Source of the DNA: an uncultured Burkholderiales bacterium
Lineage (GTDB): Bacteria; Pseudomonadota; Gammaproteobacteria; Burkholderiales; Burkholderiaceae_C
Direction: 5' to 3'
Length of the DNA stretch: 38,796 nt
Assembly: GCA_903870145.1 (NCBI GenBank)
Contig: CAIQBO010000048.1
Span: 1 to 38,796 of the forward strand
Shown here: positions 8,033 through 15,749 of the stretch, piece after piece
How positions within the stretch are numbered: the first letter of the stretch is position 1
Layout of the letters: every line of letters starts with the position of its first letter
Notes under the pieces: model-generated
Seen by the model: only the letters and a program-made list of their open reading frames with translations
What the model was told of the DNA's origin: nothing
Databases searched by the model: none
Made by a program: the position numbers and the translations under genes

Positions 8033-11000
8033 TCAGCGGCGCAGCAAATTTTTCAAAGCGTTTTGCAAGCGTCGTGCCGTGGTGGCGTCATGGGCTGCTG
8101 CCAAAACAGCCGCCACATCCTGCCCCCATGTTTGCTCTGGACCAGGCTGATTTCGGCGCGTGAGCAATTGCAGCTGCAAGGCACGCCGCTCGTTCAAGTG
8201 CTCAGCTGGCGTGGGCACTTCAGCCGCCATTTCCAAGCGCAAAATGGACTCCCCTACCGCAGCCGCCGGCGCTTTGCCCAAGGCTTGCATCCACGCGCTT
8301 CGCGTGGCCGCATTAACCGCTCGACCCAAGTCTTGTGTCGTGGGAACTTGCTCGGCTTGACGCTGCTCCCAGGCTTGCATCAAGTGGGTCAATGACTCGC
8401 CGTGGGCTTGTGCCGCCAATTTGCGCAGGGCCATTTCGGCATGCTCCAACGCGTCGCGTTGAGCCCGAAATGCGGTCTCGCCCAACCGAGGGCCGCGGTC
8501 AAAGCGTTCTGCGCCTCTGTCACCACCTCGGTCACCGCGGTCTGCGCCGCGCCCACCAAAGCCTGCACCGTCTGAACGGGCATCACGTGAATCGCGACGA
8601 TCGCCCATTTTGCCGCCCCGCCCCATGGGTGCAGGCGCTGTTTTCTTTTGCCCTGGGCGATCGTCACCGCGCATGGCCACCAAGGGGCGCACGGGTTTAG
8701 GTGGCGCCACCACTGGAGCCGGCTCTTTCGTAAGTTCTTGCGCAGGCGCTTGTTCGCTGCTGGATGCGTTAATTTCGGCATCAGAAGAGGTGCTGCTTGG
8801 TTCAGCGGCTTGAGCATCTCCAGCAGCAGCACTGACTGGCACGTTGGCTGGCGCATTGGCTGGCACGATGGGCGCTGGTGCATTGGCGACTTGCTGCGCA
8901 TTGGAGGCCTGTGCTTGTCCACGCAAGGCCGCTTCAAGCGCGTGCATGGCACTGCGAATTTTTTGAGCGTCTCCCGTCGCATTGGCGGCCTTCAAAGCAT
9001 TGGAAGCTTCGAGTACCGCGCGGTCATGCTCATTCAATGCAGTACTGGATTTTTCGCGCTCAACGGTTTTGCGGTTGAAGGCTTCGTCGATGGGTTTGCG
9101 AAAAGCTTCCCACAATTTTTGTTCGAGCCGGCGATCCAGCGGCACACTTTGCGCTTCAGTTTGCCAATTGTGTTGCAAGGCTTTGACTGCATCCACACGC
9201 AAAACTGGCGATGCGCCCAACTCTTCAGCCTGGTCGATCAGCGCTTGCCGGCGCTCCAAGCTGCTTTTTTGCGCAGTCTCCAAGGGCTGCGCAGCATCGT
9301 GCAAAACCTGCTTCCACTGAGGCTGCAATTCGGCAAAGGCTTTCTCACTCAAATGCCCAGCCATGCGCCAGCGGTCGGCAAACTGATGCAAAGCGCGCAA
9401 GTGTGCGCGCCAGTCTGAATTGTTGGCATTGGCCTGGCCCCAGGCCTTGACTTCTTCAAGCAAAGCCAAGCGGTGAGCGCGGTGCTCACTGGCTTCAGAT
9501 TTGATTTTGTCCAACCAAGCTTGAACCACTTTGTATGCTTCGTTGCAGGCTGCGTCAAAACGTTTCCACAAAGCGTGATTAGGCAAACCGCCTTGGTCCG
9601 CTTGCTTCCACTGCTCGCGCAATTGACGCAAGGCGTCTTGCATCTTGCGCCCTCCCATGGCGGGAATTTTTTCGGCAGCAACGGCGATGGGAGTGGATTT
9701 TTCAGTTTCAGCTGCTGGCGTCACATCAGGCGCTTGGAGCACCAACTCTTGCACCGGCTCTGCTTGCTCAGCCTCTTCTTGCACGGGCTCTGCCTGAACG
9801 AATTCTTGAACAGGTGCTTCTTGTCCGGGCTCTTGTGCATGCTCTGAAAGCGCTGCAATATCCTGAGCCTCTGGCTGCGTGCTTGCTTCCTTTGCAACTG
9901 CATCGACCGACTCTTCAGCCTGATGTTCAGGCTGCGGTGTGGACGAATCAAGCTTGGGTAATTTCAATTTGGCAGGTTTGTTGGCTGACTTAACGGAAAC
10001 TGTTTTGAACAAGGCCTCGGCTTGTTCCACCAGCGTCATGCGCATTTGATCGGCGCGCCAGCGTTGCCAACCTTCCAACTCACCGGCAGCAGTCAGTGCT
10101 TCGTGCACGCGTTGGTCCAAGGCCGTGTCGAGATTGCGGCCATGCTCTTTGAGCACTTGGCGCAAAGAGGCTGCTGCGCTGGCACTGGCTTTGCCATGGC
10201 CTTCTGTGACTTCCAGCTCGACTGAAGTTAAAACAGCCAAAACGGCTTGCGTGGCCAACTCGCGTTGTGCCAAGCGCTGGGCCGGGTCCATTTTGAGTTT
10301 GATCGGCTTAGCTGCCTTGCGCTGCTCGGCAGCGTTGGCGTTGTCGGCATTCGGCGCGCCTTCCTCGTGCACCGCTGGGCTGTCTTGCGCTTGAGAAACG
10401 GCTTGTGCGCTTGGCTGGTGGGCGCCAAGGTGGTGTGCACCACCACGGGCTTGGCGCAAGTCTTCGGCCCACACGGGCACCAGAGGCAGTGGCTCTTTCG
10501 CATCGGTCAAGGCCGTTGTGGCTTGAAACAATGCACCTTCAAAGGCTTCCCACACGCCGTTGAGTTGGCTGCGCGAGGCATCCAGCTGTGAGGGGTATTT
10601 CATGTCAACACTGAGCCAAGCCGCATCGTGCGTCAAGGCTTGGGCTTGCTGGTTCCACTGCGCCACATCGGCCTGAAGACCGACGTTGGCTGCTTGCGCT
10701 TCTTTCAAATGCTTGGTCGACAAGACTTCGATTCGCTGCGCCAACAAGACTGCGGCCTCGCGCTGAACCATGGCGTGGTGTTGCAAATCTTCCACGGCTT
10801 TGACTTTGTCGGTCAGCTGCGTTTTCAAGCTGGCCAAGGGCTCTCGTGACAAAGGCGCACCGGCTTTGGCGGCATCACGCTGCCAGGCCATGGCGTCCGC
10901 AATGTTCAAGCGCGAGCCAGCCAACAAAGCAGCAGCTCGGTCGGCCCATGCGCTGGCCAACACATCTTGGCCATGCGAGCGTTTGAGTTCATCGAGTTTT

Positions 11001-11200
11001 TCACGCAGCACTTTGGCAGCGCCCTTGTCACGCGTAGACAACTCGCGATAGACCGCTTGCATCTGCTCGGCACTGGGGCCGGTCAACAGCCACTCACGCA
11101 GGCGCGCGCTTCGCTCGCCCGATGTTTGGGCCATGAAGGCGCCCCCGGTCAATGCATCTAGGGCTTGAAGGTCAGGGGTCTTGGAGGAGGCTTGGGTCAC
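8033..11200 (-). CDS. Large DUF349-repeat protein with disordered acidic and Arg-Gly-rich segments
   Basis: A 1055-residue protein of unknown function. An N-terminal helical region (about 1-400) is followed by a Glu/Gln/Pro/Val-rich acidic segment (about 430-500), three DUF349-like helical units (about 520-585, 600-660 and 665-735; for example REQWKQADQGGLPNHALWKR), an Ala/Pro/Ser-rich linker (765-850), an Arg/Gly/Asp-rich stretch (860-903) and a C-terminal helical domain. No signal peptide or membrane segment is seen, so it is probably cytoplasmic. The start is GTG at 11200, giving an N-terminus containing LDALTGGAF; an ATG at 11134 is the alternative. It is monocistronic, converges with lpxH and diverges from the lytic transglycosylase. 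DUF349 has no established biochemical activity known to me. Confidence 0.93.
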   Translation of the reverse strand: MTQASSKTPDLQALDALTGGAFMAQTSGERSARLREWLLTGPSAEQMQAVYRELSTRDKGAAKVLREKLDELKRSHGQDVLASAWADRAAALLAGSRLNIADAMAWQRDAAKAGAPLSREPLASLKTQLTDKVKAVEDLQHHAMVQREAAVLLAQRIEVLSTKHLKEAQAANVGLQADVAQWNQQAQALTHDAAWLSVDMKYPSQLDASRSQLNGVWEAFEGALFQATTALTDAKEPLPLVPVWAEDLRQARGGAHHLGAHQPSAQAVSQAQDSPAVHEEGAPNADNANAAEQRKAAKPIKLKMDPAQRLAQRELATQAVLAVLTSVELEVTEGHGKASASAAASLRQVLKEHGRNLDTALDQRVHEALTAAGELEGWQRWRADQMRMTLVEQAEALFKTVSVKSANKPAKLKLPKLDSSTPQPEHQAEESVDAVAKEASTQPEAQDIAALSEHAQEPGQEAPVQEFVQAEPVQEEAEQAEPVQELVLQAPDVTPAAETEKSTPIAVAAEKIPAMGGRKMQDALRQLREQWKQADQGGLPNHALWKRFDAACNEAYKVVQAWLDKIKSEASEHRAHRLALLEEVKAWGQANANNSDWRAHLRALHQFADRWRMAGHLSEKAFAELQPQWKQVLHDAAQPLETAQKSSLERRQALIDQAEELGASPVLRVDAVKALQHNWQTEAQSVPLDRRLEQKLWEAFRKPIDEAFNRKTVEREKSSTALNEHDRAVLEASNALKAANATGDAQKIRSAMHALEAALRGQAQASNAQQVANAPAPIVPANAPANVPVSAAAGDAQAAEPSSTSSDAEINASSSEQAPAQELTKEPAPVVAPPKPVRPLVAMRGDDRPGQKKTAPAPMGRGGKMGDRRDSRDARSDGAGFGGRGADRGDRGGDRGAERFDRGPRLGETAFRAQRDALEHAEMALRKLAAQAHGESLTHLMQAWEQRQAEQVPTTQDLGRAVNAATRSAWMQALGKAPAAAVGESILRLEMAAEVPTPAEHLNERRALQLQLLTRRNQPGPEQTWGQDVAAVLAAAHDATTARRLQNALKNLLRR

Positions 11201-11287
11201 AGTGACAACGCAGAAAAGATAAGGAGGCCTATTTTCACCGAGGTTAGGGGGTGCTTGGCAGGCTGGGAGGGTCTATTTTCCGTTTTT

Positions 11288-11295
11288 TTTATAAT
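11288..11295 (+). promoter_or_regulatory. Candidate -10 (TATAAT) of the lytic transglycosylase gene
   Basis: A perfect TATAAT at 11290-11295 follows a T8 run and lies 28 bases before the GTG start. Read on the other strand, the shared TATA gives TATAAA (11293-11288), which could serve the divergent DUF349 gene. No clear -35 is seen at 16-18 bases. An 8-base direct repeat CTATTTTC occurs upstream at 11229-11236 and 11273-11280. Confidence 0.45.
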
Positions 11296-11323
11296 ATGAG
11301 GCTGTTCTACATCGTCCTACCCT

Positions 11324-12076
11324 GTGAATTCACCTCTCCCCCCCCCAACTTCGGGCACGCTGTGGCTGCGCGCCTGGTTGGGCTTGCGCACGTTTGCAAG
11401 CGACGTGGGCAATGGTTTTGTGAATATTTCGCATCAAAGTTTTGCCTTGCTCGGTTTGCTGGCCGTATTTTTGTGTTTGCTCATGTTGGCTCGCCCCGAG
11501 GTCCGTTTGGTGACTGTGCAGTCGGTTCAAACTTGGCTTTCCGAACGCTTGAGCCTGAACGGCGATCAGGACCCTTCGCAGCAAACTTTGCTTCGCACTT
11601 TTGCCAGCGACCCACAAAACTTGTCGGCCGGGCAAGCAGCTTTGGTGCAATCGCTGGGACGCAAATACCGCATTGCGGCAGAACCAATGAGCGCATTGGT
11701 GCTCGAGGTTTATGACTTGTCGGCCAGAGCGCAAATTGATCCTCTTTTGATTTTGGCCGTGGTGGCCGTGGAATCGAACTTCAACCCCTTTGCGCACAGC
11801 CCCATGGGCGCCCAAGGTTTGATGCAAGTCATGCCCGACCTGCACGCCGAACAGTTCACGCCTTATGGCGGCAACTTGGCCATTTTTGACCCGGTGACCA
11901 ACTTGCGCATTGGCGTGAAGTTGCTCAAAGAATCGCTAGCGCAAAGAGCCAACGTCACAGATGGCTTGCTGCTGTACAAAGCCAGTGACGAATCTGCAGG
12001 TCTTGAAACAGGCTTTATCAGCCGGGTGTTGACCGAGCAAGCTCGTCTGCGTCAAACCCTCACAGACAAGCCCTGA
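11324..12076 (+). CDS. Membrane-anchored lytic transglycosylase (SLT fold)
   Basis: This enzyme is predicted to cleave peptidoglycan glycan strands non-hydrolytically to anhydro-muropeptides. The 250 residues comprise a Pro-rich N-terminus, one transmembrane segment at about 39-57 (ALLGLLAVFLCLLMLA), a linker, and an SLT domain from about 125 with catalytic E150 in AVVAVESNFNPFAHS followed by MGAQGLMQVMP. The C-terminal domain should face the periplasm. The start is GTG at 11324 with no clear Shine-Dalgarno. A run of nine C bases (11338-11346) encodes the Pro residues directly after the start. glyA follows after about 65 bases with its own promoter candidate. Confidence 0.92.
   Translation: MNSPLPPPTSGTLWLRAWLGLRTFASDVGNGFVNISHQSFALLGLLAVFLCLLMLARPEVRLVTVQSVQTWLSERLSLNGDQDPSQQTLLRTFASDPQNLSAGQAALVQSLGRKYRIAAEPMSALVLEVYDLSARAQIDPLLILAVVAVESNFNPFAHSPMGAQGLMQVMPDLHAEQFTPYGGNLAIFDPVTNLRIGVKLLKESLAQRANVTDGLLLYKASDESAGLETGFISRVLTEQARLRQTLTDKP
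11338..11346 (+). repeat. C9 homopolymer inside the 5' end of the transglycosylase gene
   Basis: Nine consecutive C bases lie within codons 5 to 8 of the gene. Such tracts slip during replication; loss or gain of one C would shift the frame from the GTG start. Removing one C would instead put an ATG at 11296 in frame with the rest of the protein. Confidence 0.9.
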
Positions 12077-12096
12077 GCATTGAAAAATGCAGGCTT

Positions 12097-12105
12097 TGCT
12101 ACACT
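12097..12105 (+). promoter_or_regulatory. Candidate extended -10 of glyA
   Basis: TGC followed by TACACT matches an extended -10 (TGnTAnnnT). The implied leader is about 30 bases. TTGAAA at 12080-12085 is too close (14 bases) to be a normal -35, which an extended -10 does not need. Confidence 0.4.
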
Positions 12106-12142
12106 AGTCGCACACCTGAAATTCCACTTTTGATTGCTTTGC

Positions 12143-13387
12143 ATGTACCACCGAAATATTTTGATTGAACAAACAGACCCGGAAATTTTTGCTGCCATTG
12201 AGGCTGAAAACAAACGCCAAGAACAACACATTGAATTGATCGCCAGCGAAAACTACGCCTCACCTGCGGTGCTGGCAGCGCAAGGCTCTCAGCTCACCAA
12301 CAAATACGCTGAGGGCTATCCGGGTCGCCGCTATTACGGTGGCTGCGAATACGTGGACATCGCCGAGCAATTGGCCATTGACCGTGTCAAGCAAATCTTT
12401 GGCGCGCAGGCGGCCAACGTTCAAGCGCATTGCGGCGCATCGGCCAATGAGGCAGTATTTTTGGCTTTTTTAAAGCCAGGCGAAACTCTCATGGGCATGA
12501 GCTTGGCTGAAGGTGGGCACCTGACCCACGGCATGCCATTGAACATGAGCGGCAAGTGGTTCAATGTGGTCAGCTATGGCCTGAACGCCAAAGAAGAAAT
12601 TGACTACGACGCCATGGAAAAAAAGGCGCACGAAAGCAAGCCCAAATTGATCATCGCGGGTGCCTCAGCCTACAGTTTGCACATTGACTTTGCGCGCTTT
12701 GCCAAAGTAGCCAAAGATGTGGGCGCATTGTTCATGGTGGACATGGCGCACTACGCCGGCTTGATTGCAGCAGGCTTGTACCCCAACCCTGTGCCACACG
12801 CGGATGTGGTCACCTCCACCACGCACAAGAGTTTGCGCGGCCCACGCGGGGGCATCATCTTGATGAAAAGCGAGCACGAAAAAGTCATCAACAGCGCTAT
12901 TTTCCCTGGCCTGCAAGGTGGTCCCTTGATGCACGTGATTGCGGCCAAAGCGGTGGCTTTCAAAGAGGCTTTGGCGCCCGAATTCAAAACCTACCAACAG
13001 CAAGTGTTGAAAAATGCGCAAATCATGGCGCAAACGCTCACGCAGCGCGGTTTACGCATCGTCAGCGGCGGCACCCAAAGCCACTTGATGTTGGTTGACC
13101 TGCGCGCCAAAGGTATCACAGGCAAAGAGGCTGAAACGGTGCTGGGCCAAGCGCACATGACCATCAACAAAAATGCAATCCCCAACGACCCCGAAAAGCC
13201 CATGGTCACCAGCGGCATACGGGTGGGCACGCCGGCCATGACCACGCGTGGTTTCAAAGACGAAGAAGCCCGCTTGACGGCCAATTTGATTGCCGATGTG
13301 CTGGACCACCCGCACGACGCGGCGAATATCGACGCCGTGCGCGCCAAGGTTCACGCTTTGACAACTGCATTTCCGGTTTACAGCTGA
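12143..13387 (+). CDS. glyA: Serine hydroxymethyltransferase GlyA
   Basis: This PLP enzyme converts serine and tetrahydrofolate to glycine and 5,10-methylene-THF, the main one-carbon source. From the ATG at 12143 the protein has 414 residues, beginning [15 protein letters not shown], a normal start for the family in this order; a TTG nine bases earlier is less likely. The PLP lysine is K229 in [23 protein letters not shown] and the HCGASAN substrate region are intact. nrdR lies 27 bases downstream on the same strand. Glycine and one-carbon units link it to purine and thymidylate synthesis, and NrdR controls dNTP synthesis, so the pairing is sensible. Confidence 0.98.
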   Translation: MYHRNILIEQTDPEIFAAIEAENKRQEQHIELIASENYASPAVLAAQGSQLTNKYAEGYPGRRYYGGCEYVDIAEQLAIDRVKQIFGAQAANVQAHCGASANEAVFLAFLKPGETLMGMSLAEGGHLTHGMPLNMSGKWFNVVSYGLNAKEEIDYDAMEKKAHESKPKLIIAGASAYSLHIDFARFAKVAKDVGALFMVDMAHYAGLIAAGLYPNPVPHADVVTSTTHKSLRGPRGGIILMKSEHEKVINSAIFPGLQGGPLMHVIAAKAVAFKEALAPEFKTYQQQVLKNAQIMAQTLTQRGLRIVSGGTQSHLMLVDLRAKGITGKEAETVLGQAHMTINKNAIPNDPEKPMVTSGIRVGTPAMTTRGFKDEEARLTANLIADVLDHPHDAANIDAVRAKVHALTTAFPVYS

Positions 13388-13414
13388 GCCTGTGTTGTAC
13401 TTTTCAAGCGCGTC

Positions 13415-13864
13415 ATGAAGTGCCCCTTTTGCAGTCACACCGAAACCCAAGTGGTGGAGACACGAGTGGCAGAAGACGGCGACTTGATCCGCCGGCGCAG
13501 GCAATGCGCCAGTTGTGAAAAGCGCTTTACCACTTACGAACGGCCGGAGGTGAATTTTCCAGCCATCGTCAAAAAAGATGGTCGCCGCATTGAGTTCGAG
13601 CGCGATAAATTGCGCTCCAGCATGAACTTGGCCTTGCGCAAGCGGCCGGTGAGCACCGAGCAAGTGGACTTGGCCATCGAACGCATTGAAGAGAAGCTTC
13701 TCAACTTGGGCGCACGCGAAGTGGCTTCTCACCGACTGGGTGAATGGGTGATGCGCGAGCTGAAAAAACTCGACAAAGTCGCCTATGTGCGCTTTGCCAG
13801 TGTCTACCGAAGTTTTGAAGACATTGATGACTTCAAATTACTGGTTGACGAAGTGAGTAAATAA
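13415..13864 (+). CDS. nrdR: Transcriptional repressor NrdR
   Basis: NrdR is a nucleotide-sensing repressor of ribonucleotide reductase genes that binds NrdR boxes. The 149 residues are standard. The zinc ribbon uses C3, C6, C31 and C34 (MKCPFC and CASC), and an ATP-cone domain covers about 49-139. The stop codon TAA ends at 13864 and the convergent fimT-like gene ends at 13865, so the two genes touch with no intergenic base. Confidence 0.98.
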   Translation: MKCPFCSHTETQVVETRVAEDGDLIRRRRQCASCEKRFTTYERPEVNFPAIVKKDGRRIEFERDKLRSSMNLALRKRPVSTEQVDLAIERIEEKLLNLGAREVASHRLGEWVMRELKKLDKVAYVRFASVYRSFEDIDDFKLLVDEVSK

Positions 13865-14455
13865 TTATTTGCAGTTGCTCATCACGGTTTTTTCTAGGCG
13901 CGGTTTTCCCGCTGCGTTGAGGACCAATCGCCATCCTGTCACAGTGCTTGCACTGAAGGGGCACAAGCTCACGGTGCCGGCTTGAAAAGCACCGGTCAAA
14001 CTCAAACTTCGGCCGCTGCTGCCGTATGAAATGTATTTGGAAACAGTGCTGTTTCCGGTAGCAGAAAAATGAATTGGCAAAGCCCCATGGATTTGCAAGA
14101 CGCGCTCGCCGGGGTCCACCGCGCCATTGCCATTGCTGTCTTGAAACATGAGCCAACCCTGCTGCCAAGAGCCTGCTGCGGCACAAGCCAAGCCGTCGCT
14201 GGAGATGCAAACCGTCACCCTTTGTTGGCGGCGCATGGCTTCGCTGCGTGCAGTCAAGACAGACGTCCATAAATCTTCAGCCAACATTTCAAGCTCCAAA
14301 GCCTGTCGCAAAGGGCGCCATGAAGACACGGCAAGCCCACACAAGATCGCGAGCAATGCCAGTGCAATCAAAGTCTCGAGCATGCTTTGACCCAGCGCCC
14401 AGCGCCTGCCATCTGGAAGTTTGACGGGCCGGGGGGGCTGCAGCAGTTTGGACAT
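13865..14455 (-). CDS. fimT: GspH/FimT-type minor pseudopilin
   Basis: A class III-signal prepilin: after a basic leader, the PilD peptidase site is ALG/QSMLE with Glu at +5, followed by the hydrophobic helix TLIALALLAILCGLAVSSW. The C-terminal domain has the GspH-like pattern (SDGLACAAAGSWQQGWLMF, DSNGNGAVDPGE). The ATG at 14455 (196 residues) gives a short leader; an upstream ATG at 14521 would add 22 residues. FimT-type pilins are minor components priming type IV pili, and in some bacteria bind DNA for natural transformation; the latter is untested here. It is divergent from pilE-pilW-pilX-pilV, and its final codon abuts nrdR. Confidence 0.9.
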   Translation of the reverse strand: MSKLLQPPRPVKLPDGRRWALGQSMLETLIALALLAILCGLAVSSWRPLRQALELEMLAEDLWTSVLTARSEAMRRQQRVTVCISSDGLACAAAGSWQQGWLMFQDSNGNGAVDPGERVLQIHGALPIHFSATGNSTVSKYISYGSSGRSLSLTGAFQAGTVSLCPFSASTVTGWRLVLNAAGKPRLEKTVMSNCK

Positions 14456-14613
14456 TGAATCGGTCGTTTTATGACGGCCTTTGAGCTTAGGCTGCACCAT
14501 CGCTTTGCATTCATGATTCATCTTTCAGCCGCTTGCAAGCAAGCCAAAGTCAGCTCAAATCAAGTCTTGGGACTTGCCCCGTCTGCCAGTCTGTTTGCAC
14601 AATGAGCCTCAAC

Positions 14614-14619
14614 AAGGAG
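14614..14619 (+). promoter_or_regulatory. Ribosome-binding site setting the pilE start
   Basis: AAGGAG lies five bases before the ATG at 14625 and eight before the second ATG at 14628. This rules out the longer open frame that begins at 14574. A possible promoter (TTGCCC at 14574-14579, CACAAT at 14598-14603, 18 bases apart) lies just upstream but is weak. Confidence 0.7.
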
Positions 14620-14624
14620 CGCTC

Positions 14625-15059
14625 ATGATGAATTTGCATTTGCAACATGGTTTTACTTTCACCGAAACTCTGTTCAGCTTGGCGTTGATCGGGTTGCTCA
14701 GTGGCATTGCGCTGCCGGCTTACCAAGTTCAATGGCAACAATCACGCCGGCAAGACGCTCAAAACAGTTTGCTTCAACTTCAATTTGCGCAGGCGCGCTG
14801 GCGCGGTCAAAACGCGCAGTACACCAACCAGGCCAGCGATCTGGGCTGGGCTGGCGACTTGTCATTGCTGGGGCATTACCAACTGCGTTTGAGCGAAGCG
14901 ACTGAGGAGGGCTTCGTGGCCACTGCCACTGCGGTAGGCAACCAAAGTCGTGACACCCGCTGCGCTGCCATGGCCTTGCGCCTGACGGGTGGCAACACAC
15001 TGGTGCGCACCAGCGGTGCTTCTTTGCAAGATGACCCTGGCCAATGCTGGAAGTGGTGA
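14625..15059 (+). CDS. pilE: PilE-type type IV pilin
   Basis: A 144-residue type IV pilin. A short leader ends in QHG, then FTFTETLFSLALIGLLSGIA begins the mature helix with Phe+1 and Glu+5, the sites for N-methylation and assembly. The small globular domain ends with a Cys pair (DTRCAAM and the last residues QCWKW) likely forming the C-terminal disulfide loop. In this family such proteins act as minor pilins rather than the main PilA subunit. It begins a plus-strand operon: pilW starts 36 bases later. Confidence 0.9.
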   Translation: MMNLHLQHGFTFTETLFSLALIGLLSGIALPAYQVQWQQSRRQDAQNSLLQLQFAQARWRGQNAQYTNQASDLGWAGDLSLLGHYQLRLSEATEEGFVATATAVGNQSRDTRCAAMALRLTGGNTLVRTSGASLQDDPGQCWKW

Positions 15060-15095
15060 AGTTGGCTGGCCTATTTTTAAATTGAATTTCGCACA

Positions 15096-15749
15096 ATGTG
15101 GCACTGCCAACACTCTTCCCAAAAAGGCGAAACCTTGGTCGGCGTATTGATCAGCATTGCGCTGGGCATTGGCTTGCTCAGTGGCGCCAGTGTTTGGTGG
15201 GCCGCCCATTGGCGCGCACAGCGCGGCACTTTACAAAGCAATCACAGCCAACAAGATCTTCGGTTTGCCATGGAAAGCATGGTGCACGACATCCGCCGTG
15301 CGCAGTTTTTCCCCGTGACTTCTTTGACTTCCTTGTCTTTGACTTGCATGGGCGCATTTTGTGGAAATTTGGAAGACTTCGATTTGAGTACGAATCAAAT
15401 TTTATTCAGCCTAGACCGCAATGAAAACAGCTTGAAGGACAACAACGAGTGCACCGGCTTTCGTCTGTCTGGCAACGCATTGCAAATCAAAACAGCCTGC
15501 ACACCTGCTGTTTGGACTGCCATGACCGATGTGCGCAGCGTGCAAATTTCAGGGCTTGAATTTTCACTTTCATGTGTTGAGATAAACAAGCAAATTCAAG
15601 CCACAGTTTCTGTCAGCGTTCGCAGTCAAGTGCCTGGCCAGACGAGCACCAGCGTTGTGCAACGACAAGTTCGAATCCGCAACGCATTGCAAACCAATTC
15701 ACTTTCACTGCTCAGCCTGTCCCCCTCTTGCAAAGCACCTAGCGCATGA
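15096..15749 (+). CDS. pilW: PilW-like minor pilin (GspJ type)
   Basis: A 217-residue minor pilin. The leader ends at KG and the mature N-terminus is ETLVGVLISIALGIGLLSGA; the usual Glu+5 is replaced by Gly while residue +1 is Glu. RFAMESMVHDIRRAQFF is typical of PilW/GspJ after the first helix, and the domain carries several Cys residues (LTCMGAFCGN, NECTGF, TACTPA, LSCVE). The stop overlaps the pilX start (ATGA), so they are co-translated. Assignment to PilW rests on the helix-proximal motif, size and position; the globular part is not recognisable by eye. Confidence 0.85.
   Translation: MWHCQHSSQKGETLVGVLISIALGIGLLSGASVWWAAHWRAQRGTLQSNHSQQDLRFAMESMVHDIRRAQFFPVTSLTSLSLTCMGAFCGNLEDFDLSTNQILFSLDRNENSLKDNNECTGFRLSGNALQIKTACTPAVWTAMTDVRSVQISGLEFSLSCVEINKQIQATVSVSVRSQVPGQTSTSVVQRQVRIRNALQTNSLSLLSLSPSCKAPSA

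Noticed and set aside
8648..9418. 256-codon plus-strand frame over the DUF349 gene
   Set aside because: Shadow of the low-complexity minus-strand gene; no ribosome site or domain.
11243..11270. G-rich stretch that might form a G-quadruplex
   Set aside because: Only three runs of three or more G on one strand; at best a two-layer structure, not supported further.
11251..11715. 154-codon plus-strand frame containing the ATG at 11296
   Set aside because: It runs over the transglycosylase in another frame with no recognisable domain; it matters only as the frame that would join the gene if the C9 tract lost one base.
12134..12142. TTG start for glyA nine bases upstream of the ATG
   Set aside because: It adds three residues not typical of the family, and no ribosome site favours it.
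13862..13870. Terminator between nrdR and the fimT-like gene
   Set aside because: The stop codons are directly adjacent and there is no GC-rich stem with a T-run on either strand.
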